Source of the DNA: Promerops cafer
Taxonomy: Eukaryota; Chordata; Aves; Passeriformes; Nectariniidae
Assembly: GCA_013398275.1 (NCBI GenBank)
Contig: VZSE01002184.1
Coordinates: forward strand, 58,460-122,459
DNA length: 64,000 nucleotides
Reading direction: 5' to 3'
A program made the position numbers and the translations under genes. Each line of letters starts with the position of its first letter. The first letter of the stretch is position 1. The notes under the pieces were generated by a model, which did no database searches, was not told where the DNA came from, and worked only from the letters and a program-made list of their open reading frames with translations. Positions 1-13,200 of the stretch are shown in pieces.

Positions 1-2779
1 ATTATGGAGTACCAAGGATACAGGGCTGAACTTGCTGCTCCTGGCAGCTTTTCACCCTCTCTAATCACTCCTGGGGAAACAGGCTTGACCAACAACAAAA
101 AAAAAATGTCACCGCAAGCATTTCTTGTTCCTCATGGTGGCACAGGCACCATGGAGGGGTGTCTTTGATAAGCTTTTACACCACCTATTTATTAATAAAA
201 AAGAGTAATTTATGCTGGTTTTATTTCAACAACCAAGAGCATAATCTAGGCATGTGTATTTAAAATCACATAATGTTTAAATAGTCACAGGTTTCTTCAT
301 CACTCTGAAAATCACAGTATTAATCTCAGATGGAGGAGTGTGGAAACAGAGTAGTTTAGAAGTGACATGTTTAATTTTTGTTTGAGTGGTTAAAAATGGA
401 TTAAACCCTTTTGCTACATGAAGATCCCAGATACTAGATTTCATTTTAGCTTTAAAACTATGAAAATGTTGCCTCTGCCTTAATCATAGCACCATGAAAA
501 CAGCCCAAGGATAACCACATGCTATGGCTGATCTTGAAGTTTTTCCTCTGGACAAATGACTGCAAAAACTTAATTAGGTATGCAACATTAAACCCAAGGT
601 CTGCCTCTATGAAACCCATTTTAATCTAGATAATTTGTTGCAGTGCCTCAATGTCAGAGACTTGCCTTCCCTGACTGGGTAAGATGTGACCATTAGAAAA
701 GCAAATCTTGAAACTAACAATACACAATCTGTGCAAAAACAAATGCTGTAACTGAGGTACCTGCGAGGTTTTTTACACAGTAAAAACTAGAGGGAAGGAA
801 AGCTGGAGAAGTCAAACCCTTATTCTGACACTGTGTAAATCCATGTTAATTTCCAGCTTGAAGCTCCAAGTACTTTTAGTCCTCTGTCTTCAATAATAGC
901 AGAAAAGGAAAAATTGCATGGAGCAGCAATAAGATCAATTAGATGTTGGCAAGACAAGTAACTAAACACTGCAGTTCTTGAAACTGGAACAAATCAGCAT
1001 AAGGCAACAGGAAGCTGACAGGACCATGTTACTATGCCTGATGTGGAATAATCAACTTTTTGGGAACAACATGAGAGGGCATCAAACAAACCTAGCTGTC
1101 TTTCAGGTTCAAGAAACTCTTATCAAACATGCAGTCAAGCTGTGGAACCACAAGATACATCATAAGCTGAAAGTGTTCATGGACAGAAGAAAACAATATG
1201 TTCCTGGAATTAAAGAAATATTCAAATATATAGAAAACTGGCACCAGACTTGCTTCAGGAACTGTCTGAAGTGCAGGTGGCTGGAATAGTGCTCTGGAGC
1301 AGGACACCGTGCATTTTTCAGTGTTCTTTCTCTAAAATCCTGTGATGTGAGATTACCAAATGTCCCTGGCCTGTGCCCAGCACTAATCCAAGTAGATTGT
1401 ATTAACTTGACCTCTTTGGGTCGTAGTTAACTACAGTGGATTTGTGCTCCAATCTTCCCTGTTAGGAAAAGAAACCACATAAAACTTCCTCGATGCCAGA
1501 TTTATCTCATGCACATTATCCTGTTTTTACTGAGCAAATAAAGACATCAGACTTCCTCTTTTTGGATATCCCCTGAAATTATTTTAAGAACTAAAGAAGA
1601 ATTAGCCATTTTTTTATTCCTCTGGCTCTACCAACAGTGCAATCCCTGAACTTACTAGAACAAAGACAACTCTTGTGAAAACCATTTTACCTGTTTGTGC
1701 TGCACCAGTTCTACCAGCACTTCATATTTGAGGCAGGTCTGTTAATTAATCTTCTATAAAGAGGGGTTTGATGTCAAAATCCCCTCTCTCTTTTTCTTGC
1801 AGCTGAGCACAGCTTTTGAACTTCTGCTGGCTCTGTAAAGTTTTCATCCCACAAACTCCCTAGCAGTCTGATGCACTGACCCTGATGTATTCAAAGAAGG
1901 AATCTTTTCCACATTTGTTGTTTATTTGAAATTGTTCAGACTCTTGGTGTTGTACCACTGCTCCTTGACAGATATGTTTCCCAACTTCCTCTCCCCAGAC
2001 CTGTGTCTAAATTTGTCCTTTTCTGGAAAGTTATGTTGATCCAGGAATCTGCAATTTCTTCTAAGTGGTGTGCATTTACACAAGTCTATTAAAAGGCACA
2101 GAAAGAAAAATAATTCCAGATGCAGATGGTCCCTGATAATTCCTTATTCCTTAATGAAGAATGTGACTATTTTAAGATCTACGCTTAGTACCATTTCCAT
2201 AGGAGACCACCTACATTTTTGGAGTGCATTTCAGAGGAGAGTAGAACAAATCTGAGTCACTAACAGAGATCAGCACACCTGCACAACCTTGGGCCAGAGA
2301 AACAGACAGGCCCAAAGACTTTAATTTAATACAAGCTGATATCTCCTCTTTAAATCCCTGACCTGAGCATTCAGAAAAAGCGTTTTTCCCCACCCATTTA
2401 TTTTGCTGCTACCTGCTCTTTCCAAAAGTTATGGTTTTACTTCTTCTGACCCTGATTTTCATTAGAGAAAAACAAAACAAAGCAAAGGCCTTTAAAAAAA
2501 GAAAAAGAAAAAAAGATAAATAGCAGGACACAGATTTGAATGAATACAGTTTACTATTTTGTAAACAACAGCCATGTTCTTACAGGCTGAATTAAAAACA
2601 AACACCTGCAGCCAACACCTCCAGCCATCTCTCCCAATCTGAGGTGGGAAAAGAAGCTTGCCATGGCAGAGTAACAACAGAACCATCCAAATACTTGCAG
2701 CCAAGCAATGAAGACCCTGCCTGGGCTCCACAGCCCATGTTTTGCCATGTAAAGGATGTCCTGACAGTGCCAAACAGTG
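1..2779. other. Unique AT-rich non-coding DNA
   Basis: I see no gene, RNA gene or recognisable repeat here. One open frame of 103 codons lies at 978-1289 on the plus strand. It has no motif I recognise and no clear splice or promoter context, and another frame is open antisense to it, so I treat it as chance. The base composition is like the rest of the window, AT-rich with few CpG. Confidence 0.6.
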
Positions 2780-2784
2780 CCAAA

Positions 2785-2922
2785 GGATGCCAAGGGATGT
2801 TCAGGGCCAGGCTGGACGGGACTTTGAGCAGCCTGGCCTAGAGGGTGACATCCCTGGATGGGAGCTGGAACAAGACGGTCCTTGAGGTCCCTTCCCAAAC
2901 CATTCTGTGATTCTCTAACTCT
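2785..2922 (+). mobile_element. CR1 LINE 3'-end fragment
   Basis: The segment matches the sense 3' end of avian CR1 retrotransposons: 'ggccaggctgga', then 'tttgagcagcctgg', 'tccctggatgggagctggaacaa', 'gaggtcccttccc', 'aaaccattctgtgattct'. CR1 elements are usually 5'-truncated and lack a poly-A tail, and this copy fits, keeping only the last ~140 bases. It has no coding capacity. The short repeated words just upstream ('cagtgccaaa' twice, about 2766-2785) may be part of the same element or a local duplication. The 5' edge is approximate. Confidence 0.85.
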
Positions 2923-2925
2923 GTG

Positions 2926-5900
2926 GGTGATGGCAACCTGACCAAAAGGGCCCTACACATCTTCCTGAGGACAAAGCTGTGAGCAGCAGCCCGGGAAAAG
3001 GGCAGAGAAAATCAGGGAAGACCCAAGGTGCACGGGGCCAGGCTGTCTCCCGCTTCCCTCCACTAATCAGCTCACTGCCAGAACCCCTCAGAAAAGACCC
3101 CTTCTCGTGCCCACAACAATCTGGTTTTCTCACAGCCCCAGAAAGCCCCAGCAGATCATCCCTACAGCCCCTTCCTGCCTTTATCACCTCCAAAGGATGA
3201 CTGCAGGCTGTGGAGTGAATATAATGACACACAGCTCAGTAAGAAACCCACTCCCTATTCCAGTGGCTGCCCCACCACTGCAGGCAATCACTACCCTCTT
3301 CTAAAGGGGCAGCTTGAAATGTTTGTAGTTATTTTATTTAGCCTCTCTCGCAGCCACACATTTATTGACTTTACTGCCACTTTCAAACGCAGGCCCCGCA
3401 GCAGGGCCTACAAATGAGCTCACAGGCCCTGATGTCTGCTTAAATATGTGTTACCATCCCTATTAACTTAAATGCATTCCCTCACATCCAGTTTCTGACA
3501 CTTTCCTTGCTTAGTTAGTGCTGCCAGTACCCTCTGAAGAAGAGGTGAAGAGGGGAAGGCATGTATCAGTGTTTCTAGGCCGACAGACCATTTTGTCTGA
3601 GTTGTCACCCCTCAGTCGTTGTTCCCTCCATCACGGTGACTTCTTAGCTAATTCCTTGGACCTGTCACATGTGCTGTGTCACCTGGCCCACAGGAGAAAT
3701 TCATAGCCAAGATTTTAAGGACAATAAGTCAAGACTTCTGGGATTCCCTGTATAGCAGACAATAAGGGACAAAACTCAAGTGAACACAAAGTATTAAAGC
3801 AGCAGTGAATGAAAACATATGTCACTTCTTTGTCTTAATTTTTTTTTTTTTTTCACTTGAAGGTTTTTTTCCTAGTTTGGTGCTGTAGCATGTCCAAGTT
3901 CACAAGAAGAAGGATTCACACCTGGAGATAGGTGTGAAGAATGATTCCTTCCTATTTCCTCATTGCTGCTGCATTTTTTATAAACTGCAAAGCACTATCA
4001 ACCTGCAAACACAACAGATAAAATTTATGGGTGCACCATGACTTGTCAGAGCACATTTAGCCCCCAGCTCTTTCACACTTCTCCATTAGCTCATTAAGCA
4101 TCATCTGTAGTGATACTGAATCATTTTCTGGAGATTAAAAATTCTGTCCCATCATCATAACACTTTTCTAGGGATTTCTAGTGTTCTAGTGTTTTCTAGT
4201 GTTCTCAAGCCATGCTGTGTTAAATAAATTTAGTAGATGCCAGACTTAAGCTACACTTCAGCTTGTTTAACCACATTACTACTAGAGGACCTAGAATTTG
4301 AATCTAGTGTTCTTGCAATCATGACAGATTTACTGCAGTTTTCATGTAATAAACTAGGTGGGTATGATAACATCTGTAGAGCTGCTAGAGCTATACTGCA
4401 TTAACTGTGCCTTTACCATGGCTTTATAATCTTAAAAAATATGGGTTTGGGCCAGTGTTTTATTGAGTGGCCTTGCTCAAACGTGCTCTTCATGGCAAAA
4501 GAGTATTTTTTTTTTTTTCCCCCTGTTCCAGCTCCTGGAACTGTAACATGAGCAGGAAATACAATGTTCAAGTACAACCACACAGGGAAACCTGCCAGGA
4601 GTTTGTGCTGCCTGTCCAGAGAAAGGTGAATCTGCTGATCCTACACGTGGTGAGGAAAATCCAGTGATGCTGAAAGAGTGAGCTCTGCTTCCAAGGCTGG
4701 GAGCCTGGAGCTGGATGGTTTTCAGGTCTCTCTCTGGGAGTTGCATCTTCCTGAAGAAACCCTGCAGCAGAGCTGGGATTGGAGAGCTGCCATCTGCCAA
4801 AACAGCACAAGAAATGTACAAACTTGCAGAAAACATTTTAACCCATTGAAACTAGATGTTCCCATTCACCCTTCAGGCCTGTGCCTTGTGCCACCTGTAT
4901 CTCAAGATGAGGGAGGAGTTCCTGGATACATGGATTTCCATGGATCCATAAATAATGCACGTAAATGTATCCATGCATTTACAAGGATATTTTCTTTTCA
5001 TTTATGTCTGTATCTCCTTTCCAGCCTGAAGAACTTATCCAGGCCTCCCTCCAATGCTCTGTATGAAGACATGCAGTCATATGACTATTATATTATATAT
5101 TGGATTACATATTCATTATATTTGGATGAATATATAATTATCTATATTTATCATTAATACATGACTGGTGCTCTGTCCATGCTGCATTGCACAGGCAAGC
5201 AAGAAGTGAAATGCCATGTGATGAGCAAAAGAAAAGTGGAAATGCATGGCTGTGGCTAAAATCAGCTTTAATCTTGTGCATCCCATGGCTTGGCTGGTGC
5301 AGCACAGTCAGAGTGGGGTTGCCAAGTGGAATCCCACTAAGGATTCCCTTGTGACTTTTGGGCATAAAATGTCCTGGAAAACTCTCCCCTGCCCATCAGC
5401 AAGAGGGGTTCTGGTGCAAAAGGAAACTATTTTAGCCAGCCAGAGAAAAGTTCGTGTCGTAATGCTGGGACAGAACTGAAATTGGGGTAAGATAAAGGAT
5501 CTGGTAATGAAACTTCCTCCAAAGATTTTGAAAATCAAGGCTCAGTTTCCTGCTCTGTCACAGAGCACATCCCTTGATCCAGATCAACAGGCACCATTTG
5601 GATCCATTTCTCTGCATTTCAGTGCCCATATTTATGCATGAATTCTATTACCAGTGAAAGAACAGGAGTGAAAGGAGGAGGTTTAAAAGCCTAGAGGCTT
5701 TCTTAAAAGCCTAAAAGCCTTCTTTAAAGAAAGAATTCTGCAGCAAGTCTGGCGCTAAAATTCATGTTCATGAACAGATACAGAATTGACTCCTTCAAAG
5801 TGACCCAAGTGGTGGGAAAGATGCTCTGCTCATCATCCAAACCAGCCCTGGGAGTATTGGGGACTCAGGGACAACTAAGATACTGATATGTGTGCAAAAA

Positions 5901-6015
5901 TACTCTTCATTCTTTCTTACTCCTGGAACATATGTAAGTAAAATTATAATTAGACACAAAAAATCTAAAGATGAAGATGAAGAAGATGAGGATAATATAA
6001 AGAAAAAGATAGAAT
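2926..6015. other. Unique non-coding DNA
   Basis: No gene is recognised. Small features within it are a short imperfect repeat of the word 'ttctagtg' around 4175-4205, an AT-rich stretch around 5080-5157, and three copies of AAAAGCCT at 5685-5720. The open frames on both strands are unremarkable and overlap each other. Confidence 0.55.
5685..5720. repeat. AAAAGCCT triple repeat with a palindrome
   Basis: The word AAAAGCCT occurs at 5685-5692, 5705-5712 and 5713-5720, the last two directly adjacent. The first copy is also half of a small inverted repeat, AAAGCCT (5686-5692) against AGGCTTT (5695-5701), with a two-base spacer. It could be slippage debris, and no function is implied. Confidence 0.6.
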
Positions 6016-6020
6016 GTAAG

Positions 6021-6074
6021 GGTAAAGGTAAAGGTAAAGGTAAAGGTAAAGGTAAAGGTAAAGGTAAAGGTAAA
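6021..6074. repeat. (GGTAAA)9 microsatellite
   Basis: There are nine perfect copies of the hexamer GGTAAA (54 bases), preceded by a partial copy and ended by 'ggtaaac'. The unit is a hexamer but not the vertebrate telomere repeat TTAGGG. Read on the plus strand, each unit junction gives AAAG|GTAAAG, close to a 5' splice-site consensus. The open frame running through it (5892-6113, a Gly-Lys repeat behind an Asp/Glu-rich stretch) is a by-product of the simple repeat. Confidence 0.95.
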
Positions 6075-9000
6075 CATAAAATTACTTGTCTAATATGTGT
6101 TACTCTTAAATAAGTGTCATTTTGTTGGATTCCAAAAATGATGTTTTACTCAATACACTTCTGATTGACACCTGTGGTGCTGGGTACTATTAAGGATGTG
6201 TGAATGATGTACACTGGCTTTTTCTTCTTTATGTCTCCCACTCAGGATTTCCCTCCCAAAACCTTCCTGAGAGATGGGACACAACTAACCTAGCCACTGC
6301 TGCCTTTACTACTGTCTGGAAAAAATTCTTTATCACTCAAGGACCTTCATTAATTAGATAATTTGTTAATCAATTTATTATTTGTGATGTGTCTTCTTGC
6401 TCTTTGTTGGGATTCCCTTGGAGAATGTGATGTGAGCTGCAATCAAACTCATCCCTCGTCCAGGCAGTTCCAGAGCTCACAGTTTAAACAGGTCAGAACC
6501 AATGCTTGACATGTGCCTGTATGTGTGTATTTCATGTTTTTCTTCACTGAGATAACCTCTGTACATTGCTGGGTGGTCTGGACAGATGCTTGAAGGGATA
6601 TTTCCTGTGCACACCAAAAGGTAACCCAACCCCTGCTGATCCTGAGGTTCCTACAAGGGGAAAGCTGTGGGTGATTTGTTTGGAATTGGTGGACATCAGG
6701 AAATTTCCCCCAGAAACACGTTCAGGAGGAGCAAGAGGCAGGTGGAAGAAGGAGGTGGGATGAGGCATAAAGCTGTGGTTACATCAGTCCTCTGATGGCA
6801 CCCTGCTGATGGGCTCCCCTACCCCTTCAGCGTGGCCCTGAGACTTCTGCTCCTCCAGTGCTCTAGAAAACCTCCAAATCTAGGAAATCTGGCCAAATCT
6901 AGGCTGCCTGGCCTAAAGGAACTCTGTGAGACCATTTCATGAGCTATTTATTGCCAGTTAGGCATTGGCTGATATTTTGCACCATTTAGGGTCAGTAGGA
7001 ATAACATTCTGAAATTGGATCTCCTCCCTCTCCCTGTTTTAGTGAACTAACAGTTTGCACTGCAACAAACAGAAATTCTAGCATTTGCTGTGTTTGATGT
7101 GCTAATGCTGCTGAGAAAAATTCCACCCTTTTGAGGGAAGTCTCTGGTGATTACTTTCTAGTGGGTTTCAATATCACCTTGTGGACTTTGTCTAAGCAAT
7201 CAGAGCAGAATATAAAAATGTACCAAAATAAAGCACAGAAAAGGAGAGGAACCTACTTCATAATCTGAGAGGAGAACTCAGCCTTGAGAAAGAAAAAAAA
7301 AACCAAAAAAACAGGTTGAAACACTGGCCTCTGTGAAACTGGTGACAAATCTCCCTCTGCTACACTGCCTGCACTTGTGTTCTACTATTTCAAAGGAAAA
7401 TTGATTTTCCTAGCTTTGCTATTGGCATGATGCTGATAGGGTAATAAGGAACTATTCAGATCCAGCACACATACTCACACTGTGACAACCCCACTCAGCC
7501 CTTCACAACCAGAGGGAGGGAGAAAGTGGCAATTGTTAATAAATTTCCTGCACAGATTTATTTTACCTGCTGACATTTTGAGAGGCAACTCAATCCTCAT
7601 GCTCTCAAATCCAACTGTGCCTGTGGGACACGACCAGTTTGCATTAAATCATGAAGCCCTATTCTGGCTCGAAGAGGATAATCACAATTTGTGTTTAGGA
7701 AAGTGGGTGAAGTCATTTGGGTTATTAGGAACAAATGTTTAACAATTCAAGCTTTTCAAAGACCTCTCTGTATTCTCTCCAGGAGGGTTTCAGTTTGTGC
7801 TGCCACTGTGCCCTCAGGAAAAGCTGTGTGTATGACATGCAATACACACTGTGCTGACCCGTGTCCTGTTTGAAAACCTGAGTGCTTTCTCCTTCTCTGT
7901 GTCCCACACTCAAACTCTCTCCTTTCCAGGTGGAGCTTGTCACATTTCTGAGTTTAAAACAGCTCAGGATAAAGGCAGCATGTTCTGTTGAAGAAGGGAT
8001 CACTGATGAAGCGTGGTCCCCATGAGGAGTCCAACATTTCCACACAGAAATGCTGTCTGTACAGGGGTTATCTCCTACATCACACACCAGGGGGAATGTG
8101 CTGTTTCCAGCCACGCAGTGAAATGCAAATTATTGTCAGTTTTTAATTTCTTAATATCAGTCGTGGTGTGCATTGAGAAACAGTACCATGTCAGTGTTTT
8201 ATGGGATATTTTAACAGGAGGTTAAAATATTTGTGGAGGCTTAGTTATCAACAAAAATAAGCCAATGGGGTGGAAAAAACTGCCTTGCCCCCAGTTCTGA
8301 AGAAACACTGTGTCATATAGCACCGTGAGGATGGGAATTGCAGAACTGCCTCCCAGGTGTCACTTGATCCAAGGGACCAAGACCAGCAACTCAGTGGAAG
8401 GGTTGGTTTGTGCCTAGAGGCTGGGAGGTCCTGCACAGCAATTTCAACCAGAAAATGGGCATGTTCTCCCTCACATAACCCCAAAACAGGAATGCAGTGG
8501 ACCTTCTTGATAGATCTCACATCCTGGATTATTTTTCTTCTTCAATCGAGCTGAAAACAAAAAAGTTTGGGTTTGATTTTCTGGTTTTGTTTCACCCATC
8601 TGGCCGACCCCCAGTTAGTAAAACTCCCATCAATGAAGCTATAAATGATAGTTTGTATTTCACTGATGAATCTTTCTGCTGCCTGTAGCCTGTTGTGGTA
8701 ACAAGACAGTGGCAGGAGATGCAGGCAGCTGCTCTTTTGGAGTGGAAGTTCACCAGGAGATGTGAGAGGCCAGTAAACATTTTCTTTGAAGTTATTTTCA
8801 ATGTTTTTACAACCTATTTTGGGAAAGGAGAGGAAAAAAAAAAATTTTTATGTTTCAGTAACAGAAAGAATTGACAGCATCTTTTCATGTGCTACTTCTA
8901 CCTCAGGTTGATGTGGGGCAGGGAGAAACATTCTGGCGCCTTGTTCTAATAAATCCTCTTCAGTTTTCTCATGGACACAGAACATTGTAATTTAGAAACT

Positions 9001-12000
9001 TGGCAGGGAGGAAGTCCAAGTGCAACATCTTCAAAAGGCCGTGGCTTTAGTGAAAATATAAGTGAATGAACTTGGCTCAAGTACAAATAAGAAATGTATT
9101 CCTGGACTGTAAGAGCTACAGCATTAGCTTAACCCTAGCACCAGCTCTGCCTGTCCAGAAGCCAGGAGAGTTTTGTCTTGTTTTAATGCATAAGATCAAA
9201 AAACACAAATAGATTGCACTCCTTGCCAGTAGGTGGAAGTAATATCTCGAGCAGCTTTGCCTCCAGTGTGTAAAAGAATTGCAGCACTGCTGTGCATTTC
9301 TAGGTGAGGTGAATTAAAATTCAGCTGCTGTGGTGGGTCTCTTATCTACACATCTGCAGCACGATGCTGCAGCCTTATTTCTTTGTTTTCCCTACATGGT
9401 TTGTTTTTTGGTTGTTACTCTTGTGGTTATTTTTCACAGCTTTGCCAGTGGATGGACACTTGGGGCCAAACCATCACAAAGACTTTTGGTTATGAAGGGC
9501 CCTGCCTTTATGCAGAAGACATGAGGAAAACACACTCCATAAAGTGCTTTTTCCACAGGGTTTTCCTTCCCTCCTCCACCCTCTTACGCCAGAGGAGGAC
9601 AGTGAATGGTGTGACTGAGGGGTGCCCAGCTTTAAAAGCAGGATGGTGGAGTCAGATTTACTTTCCCTTTCTCTTTCAGTGGTATTTTCTTTGTCCAAAA
9701 ATTCGAGCCCTGCGTGAGATGGATGTTGCTGTGAAGGAGCAGTAACTGATCTGTCAGCTTTGTCGAGGGTTTCTGTGCCACCCAATTTATTATGCCACAA
9801 AACAGAGAATGCTTTATTTAAAAGTCCACAGCATAAATGTTTTTGGTAGGAATTTGGACCCATGCACACGAGCACTGTGAATTAGCTCATTGTGTCCCCC
9901 TGCTACTGAGTCAGACTTTGCTCTTCATGCCCTTTTTCAGTGTCTAATGATTTTAATGGATTTTGCTGTGGCTTCCAAGCACTAGTTTGAGACAAAAACA
10001 CTGATGCCAGTTTTGGCCTAGATCTGAGGGAAATCCATTACTCAGTAGCCACAAGGTCAATTTCTCAATAATATGCCAGAATTAATAATAATTTTAAAAG
10101 ACTCTTTGGAAGACTCCAGATGTCTGTTCCCTCCAGAACGTGTCGAATCTGGGAGTGGAAAACCTTGTGTGAAGCTGCAAACACATTCAGAATCTGATTT
10201 CACCACAAATCTTACCTGTGCCAAGTCAAGTTACAGATTTTATCTTTGCATCCTGCCTCATGCTGGGTAAGTATCATTTAAAGCCCAGTGGAAGTACTTA
10301 CATGAAATAGCTTAACAAGTATTTGAATGTTATGTCATACTGACAGACCCACATGTCACTCTTAGTTCTCACTCTTAAAAGTATAAAAACCTGTCTGAAA
10401 ATTCTTTAGGGCATCTCTTCCATGAAGGACTAAGTGTGGTTGGGGTATGCCATCCCCTAGAGAAACCTCCCAGAGGCTTTGTGCTTGATGTGGTCAAGAC
10501 AACCACAACTCTTCTACCATCAGAAGTGAAAATATGAACTTGCCCATCATGTATCTGGAAGAAAGAGGCAGTGTTTTAATATTGGAGGGTTTTTTTTAAT
10601 GTAATTCTTTGTTCCCTCCCTGCAGGAAGACCTGATAACACCCTGTGCTCTATGTTACACCAAATTTCTGGACGTGATGCTGTGTGGTAAAATTCCCATG
10701 TAGTTTGATGGAGTTAAGATTTTGCATTTAGATGGGGTTTGGAGGGGGTTTTGTTGTTTTTTTTTTTTCCCCATGCTCTCCAAGACTGCACTCTCTAATG
10801 ACACCACACATGAAAAGACTGTTTCCCACCCCACAGAACAAAAATCAGCCATGCTGGTGGAATCATCTCAGGGAGCCATGTGCTGGTCTCAGCAGCCCAG
10901 ATCACAGCCATGCTGCATTTGTTGGTTCTATTTTTTTTGACTAATTTATTTTTATTGAAGTGTCACTGTTGGCCCTCAAGTTGGTGCTCCAGCTGCAACC
11001 ACTGAGCTCAAACCTGGGCTTTTTGGGGTGTGTGGAGTCTTGTCTATCAGCCTAACCCCAGACACATCTCACAGTAATTTTGGGACACCATTCTCACAGT
11101 AAATGTCAGTGGACCACTTATTTTCACTGTAGCCTTGACTGTGCCAGAAATTTGCTAACAGTTGCCCATGTGTGTTTTGCTTTCCACTGTTGTGGTTTTG
11201 CTCGTTCTTTTTCCTTTTAGAGCTTTATCTCAGGAAGACCCAAACAGAAATAAAACACAAGGCCCTGCAGGATCAGACTGAGTAACTATTAGCTTGATGA
11301 GTTAGATTGCTTGGAGGAGGTTGTTTTTACCAGGGCTCAAATTGACATCTGCCAGGTCTCTCCTCCCCCTCCTTGGATCAGCTTCAAACAGCAGTCCTTC
11401 CTGTGTCTAAGAAATCAAGCATTTTAAGATTAAAAAGCTTTAAAATTGCCTCCAGCACAGGCTTACCTTGCTAAATCAGCACAGGCTGCAATGGACAGAC
11501 CAACTGCTGAACTCTGTACAGGACTTCCCTCCCTGTGCAGGACTGCTGAGCACTGCTGGCTGCTGGCTGGCACCTTGCAGGATTGGATCAAAAATGACAC
11601 AGGGATGAAGGAAAGATGTTGATTGTAAAGAAACTCTTAGGAGTTTCTGAGTAGATAAAACAAAATGCCATTCTGATTTAGTCTGAGCAAATAAAATAAA
11701 ATACAATTCCCACCACACACTGAAAATCAGACAAACTTCTCTTGCTTTTTGCAATATTGCCTTGGTTTTTGTGGTCTTTGGTGGTTTTGCAGCTGCCATC
11801 ATCTTGTTCAGTCCTGGAAAGAGTGACTGGGGATATATTGCTCAGGGTGGGGATTTCCAGTGTGCGGGAGAGTGAGAGGGGCTGGGCTTGATCCTCTTCA
11901 CAGGGTCTCATATTCCTGTCCAGGAACAGGACAAGAATTTATCTTCTGCTGCCTTTCTGCAGAGCAATGACTGTGCAGTTACTTCTGCTTCACTTTCTTG

Positions 12001-12780
12001 ACGTGGCAATGATGCAAGAGAGCTCCAGCTCTTCCTCATCCACCCTCAAGCCATGAGGGTGTTGAAACCAGGCTATTGGATTCTCCACGCTCAGAGCATG
12101 TCCAGTCACCTGATTCCTTTCTTTGAAAAATGCTCTGTACCAGAACTGTTTTTCTGAGCTGCTGGTGAAACCGAGGAATTGTGCAAGAATGGTGAAAGGA
12201 AAAATGTGGGGTGAGGCTCACGAGGCAATGCAATCTCTGCATTGAAAAGGAAATTGAAAAGTTAGTGTTCTCACACTGTAATTCACTTGGTTTGCTTCAG
12301 TGTCATGCAGCTTTCCTCAGAGTTTATTACATTGGAAATAGATAATCAATCTCCTAATGCTTTTTAAATTATGATTACTAGCCAACTGAAATCAAGTAAA
12401 GAAGTCCTATAATATAGGAAGAGTCAGTAAAGAGATTGTGCTTTCAGCCTTAGAATACATATTTAACTTAAGTCCTGACTAATAAACAGAACTTTTATCA
12501 TAGTATATCACACAATTGTTTTAAAATGTGATCAGGTTAACATTGCTTTTGAAATCTTCATGTTGTTCTTAAATATTTCTTACATTCAATTTCCTTGTAG
12601 TTGTTAAGTACAAAGCCCTCAAAATCTGTTTCTTATTAGACTTGCAAAGTTTATATATTCTCCCTAACCAGGTTCAAGTTTCAGCTGTGTTGTACTGTAA
12701 TTTGGGAGGGTTTGGGGGGGATGTAAGTGTGCTTTGAGTTTCTCTTCTTTTTTTTTTTTTTTCCTGTGATCTTTTATTCA
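6075..12780. other. Unique non-coding DNA
   Basis: About 6.7 kb without a recognisable gene, RNA gene or transposon. It contains a perfect hairpin at 8206-8230 and ordinary short homopolymers (for example T-runs near 10760 and 12751). Open frames of 60-133 codons occur on both strands and overlap each other, as expected by chance in vertebrate DNA. Confidence 0.55.
8206..8230. repeat. Perfect 10-bp inverted repeat, 5-base loop
   Basis: ATATTTTAAC (8206-8215) is followed by the loop AGGAG and then by its exact reverse complement GTTAAAATAT (8221-8230). Two G-T wobble pairs could extend the stem outward. The stem is AT-rich, so it would be weak as RNA. There is no U-tract terminator context, and the setting is vertebrate. 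It is probably chance or a fossil of a repeat, recorded because it is exact. Confidence 0.85.
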
Positions 12781-12786
12781 TGTTAA

Positions 12787-13200
12787 TGGAGGATGAAAGA
12801 GAGAGAAAAAAGGGAGAAAGAACAAGAGAAAGAGGAGAGAGAAAAGGAGAGACAGGGATAGACTGAGAGATGAATGGGAAGGGAAGCAAAAAGACAAGGG
12901 AAAAAATAGGAAAAAAAAGATGGAAGGAGAAGGAGAAGGAGAAGGAGAAGGAGAAGGAGAAGGAGAAGGAGAAGGAAGGAAGGAAGGAAGGAAGGNNNNN
13001 NNNNNNNNNNNNNNNNNNNNNNNNNNNNNNNNNNNNNNNNNNNNNNNNNNNNNNNNNNNNNNNNNNNNNNNNNNNNNNNNNNNNNNNNNNNNNNNNNNNN
13101 NNNNNNNNNNNNNNNNNNNNNNNNNNNNNNNNNNNNNNNNNNNNNNNNNNNNNNNNNNNNTAAGGAAGGAAGGAAGGAAGGAAGGAAGGAAGGAGAGTGA
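12787..13200. repeat. Polypurine tract with GGAGAA and GGAA arrays
   Basis: A strand-biased purine tract begins around 12787 with mixed GA/AAG text. It becomes a regular GGAGAA array (about 12921-12975), then GGAA repeats (about 12973-12995). After an N gap it resumes as GGAA repeats until about 13194. The three reading frames on each strand stay open through it, which explains several apparent open frames with Glu/Gly/Lys repeats or Ser/Pro/Phe/Leu repeats. The true length is unknown because of the gap. Confidence 0.95.
12996..13160. other. Assembly gap, 165 N
   Basis: A run of 165 undetermined bases lies inside the GGAA simple repeat. Identical repeat text on both sides suggests the assembler could not traverse the array. 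The real length may differ from 165. Confidence 0.98.

Noticed and set aside
978..1289. 103-codon plus-strand frame rich in Lys/His/Gln
   Set aside because: No known family, another frame is open antisense, and there is no splice or promoter evidence.
6021..6074. Interstitial telomere repeat
   Set aside because: The unit is GGTAAA, not TTAGGG or its complement.
5892..6113. Frame with an acidic stretch followed by Gly-Lys repeats
   Set aside because: The Gly-Lys part is the GGTAAA microsatellite and the acidic part is a GATGAA-like simple sequence.
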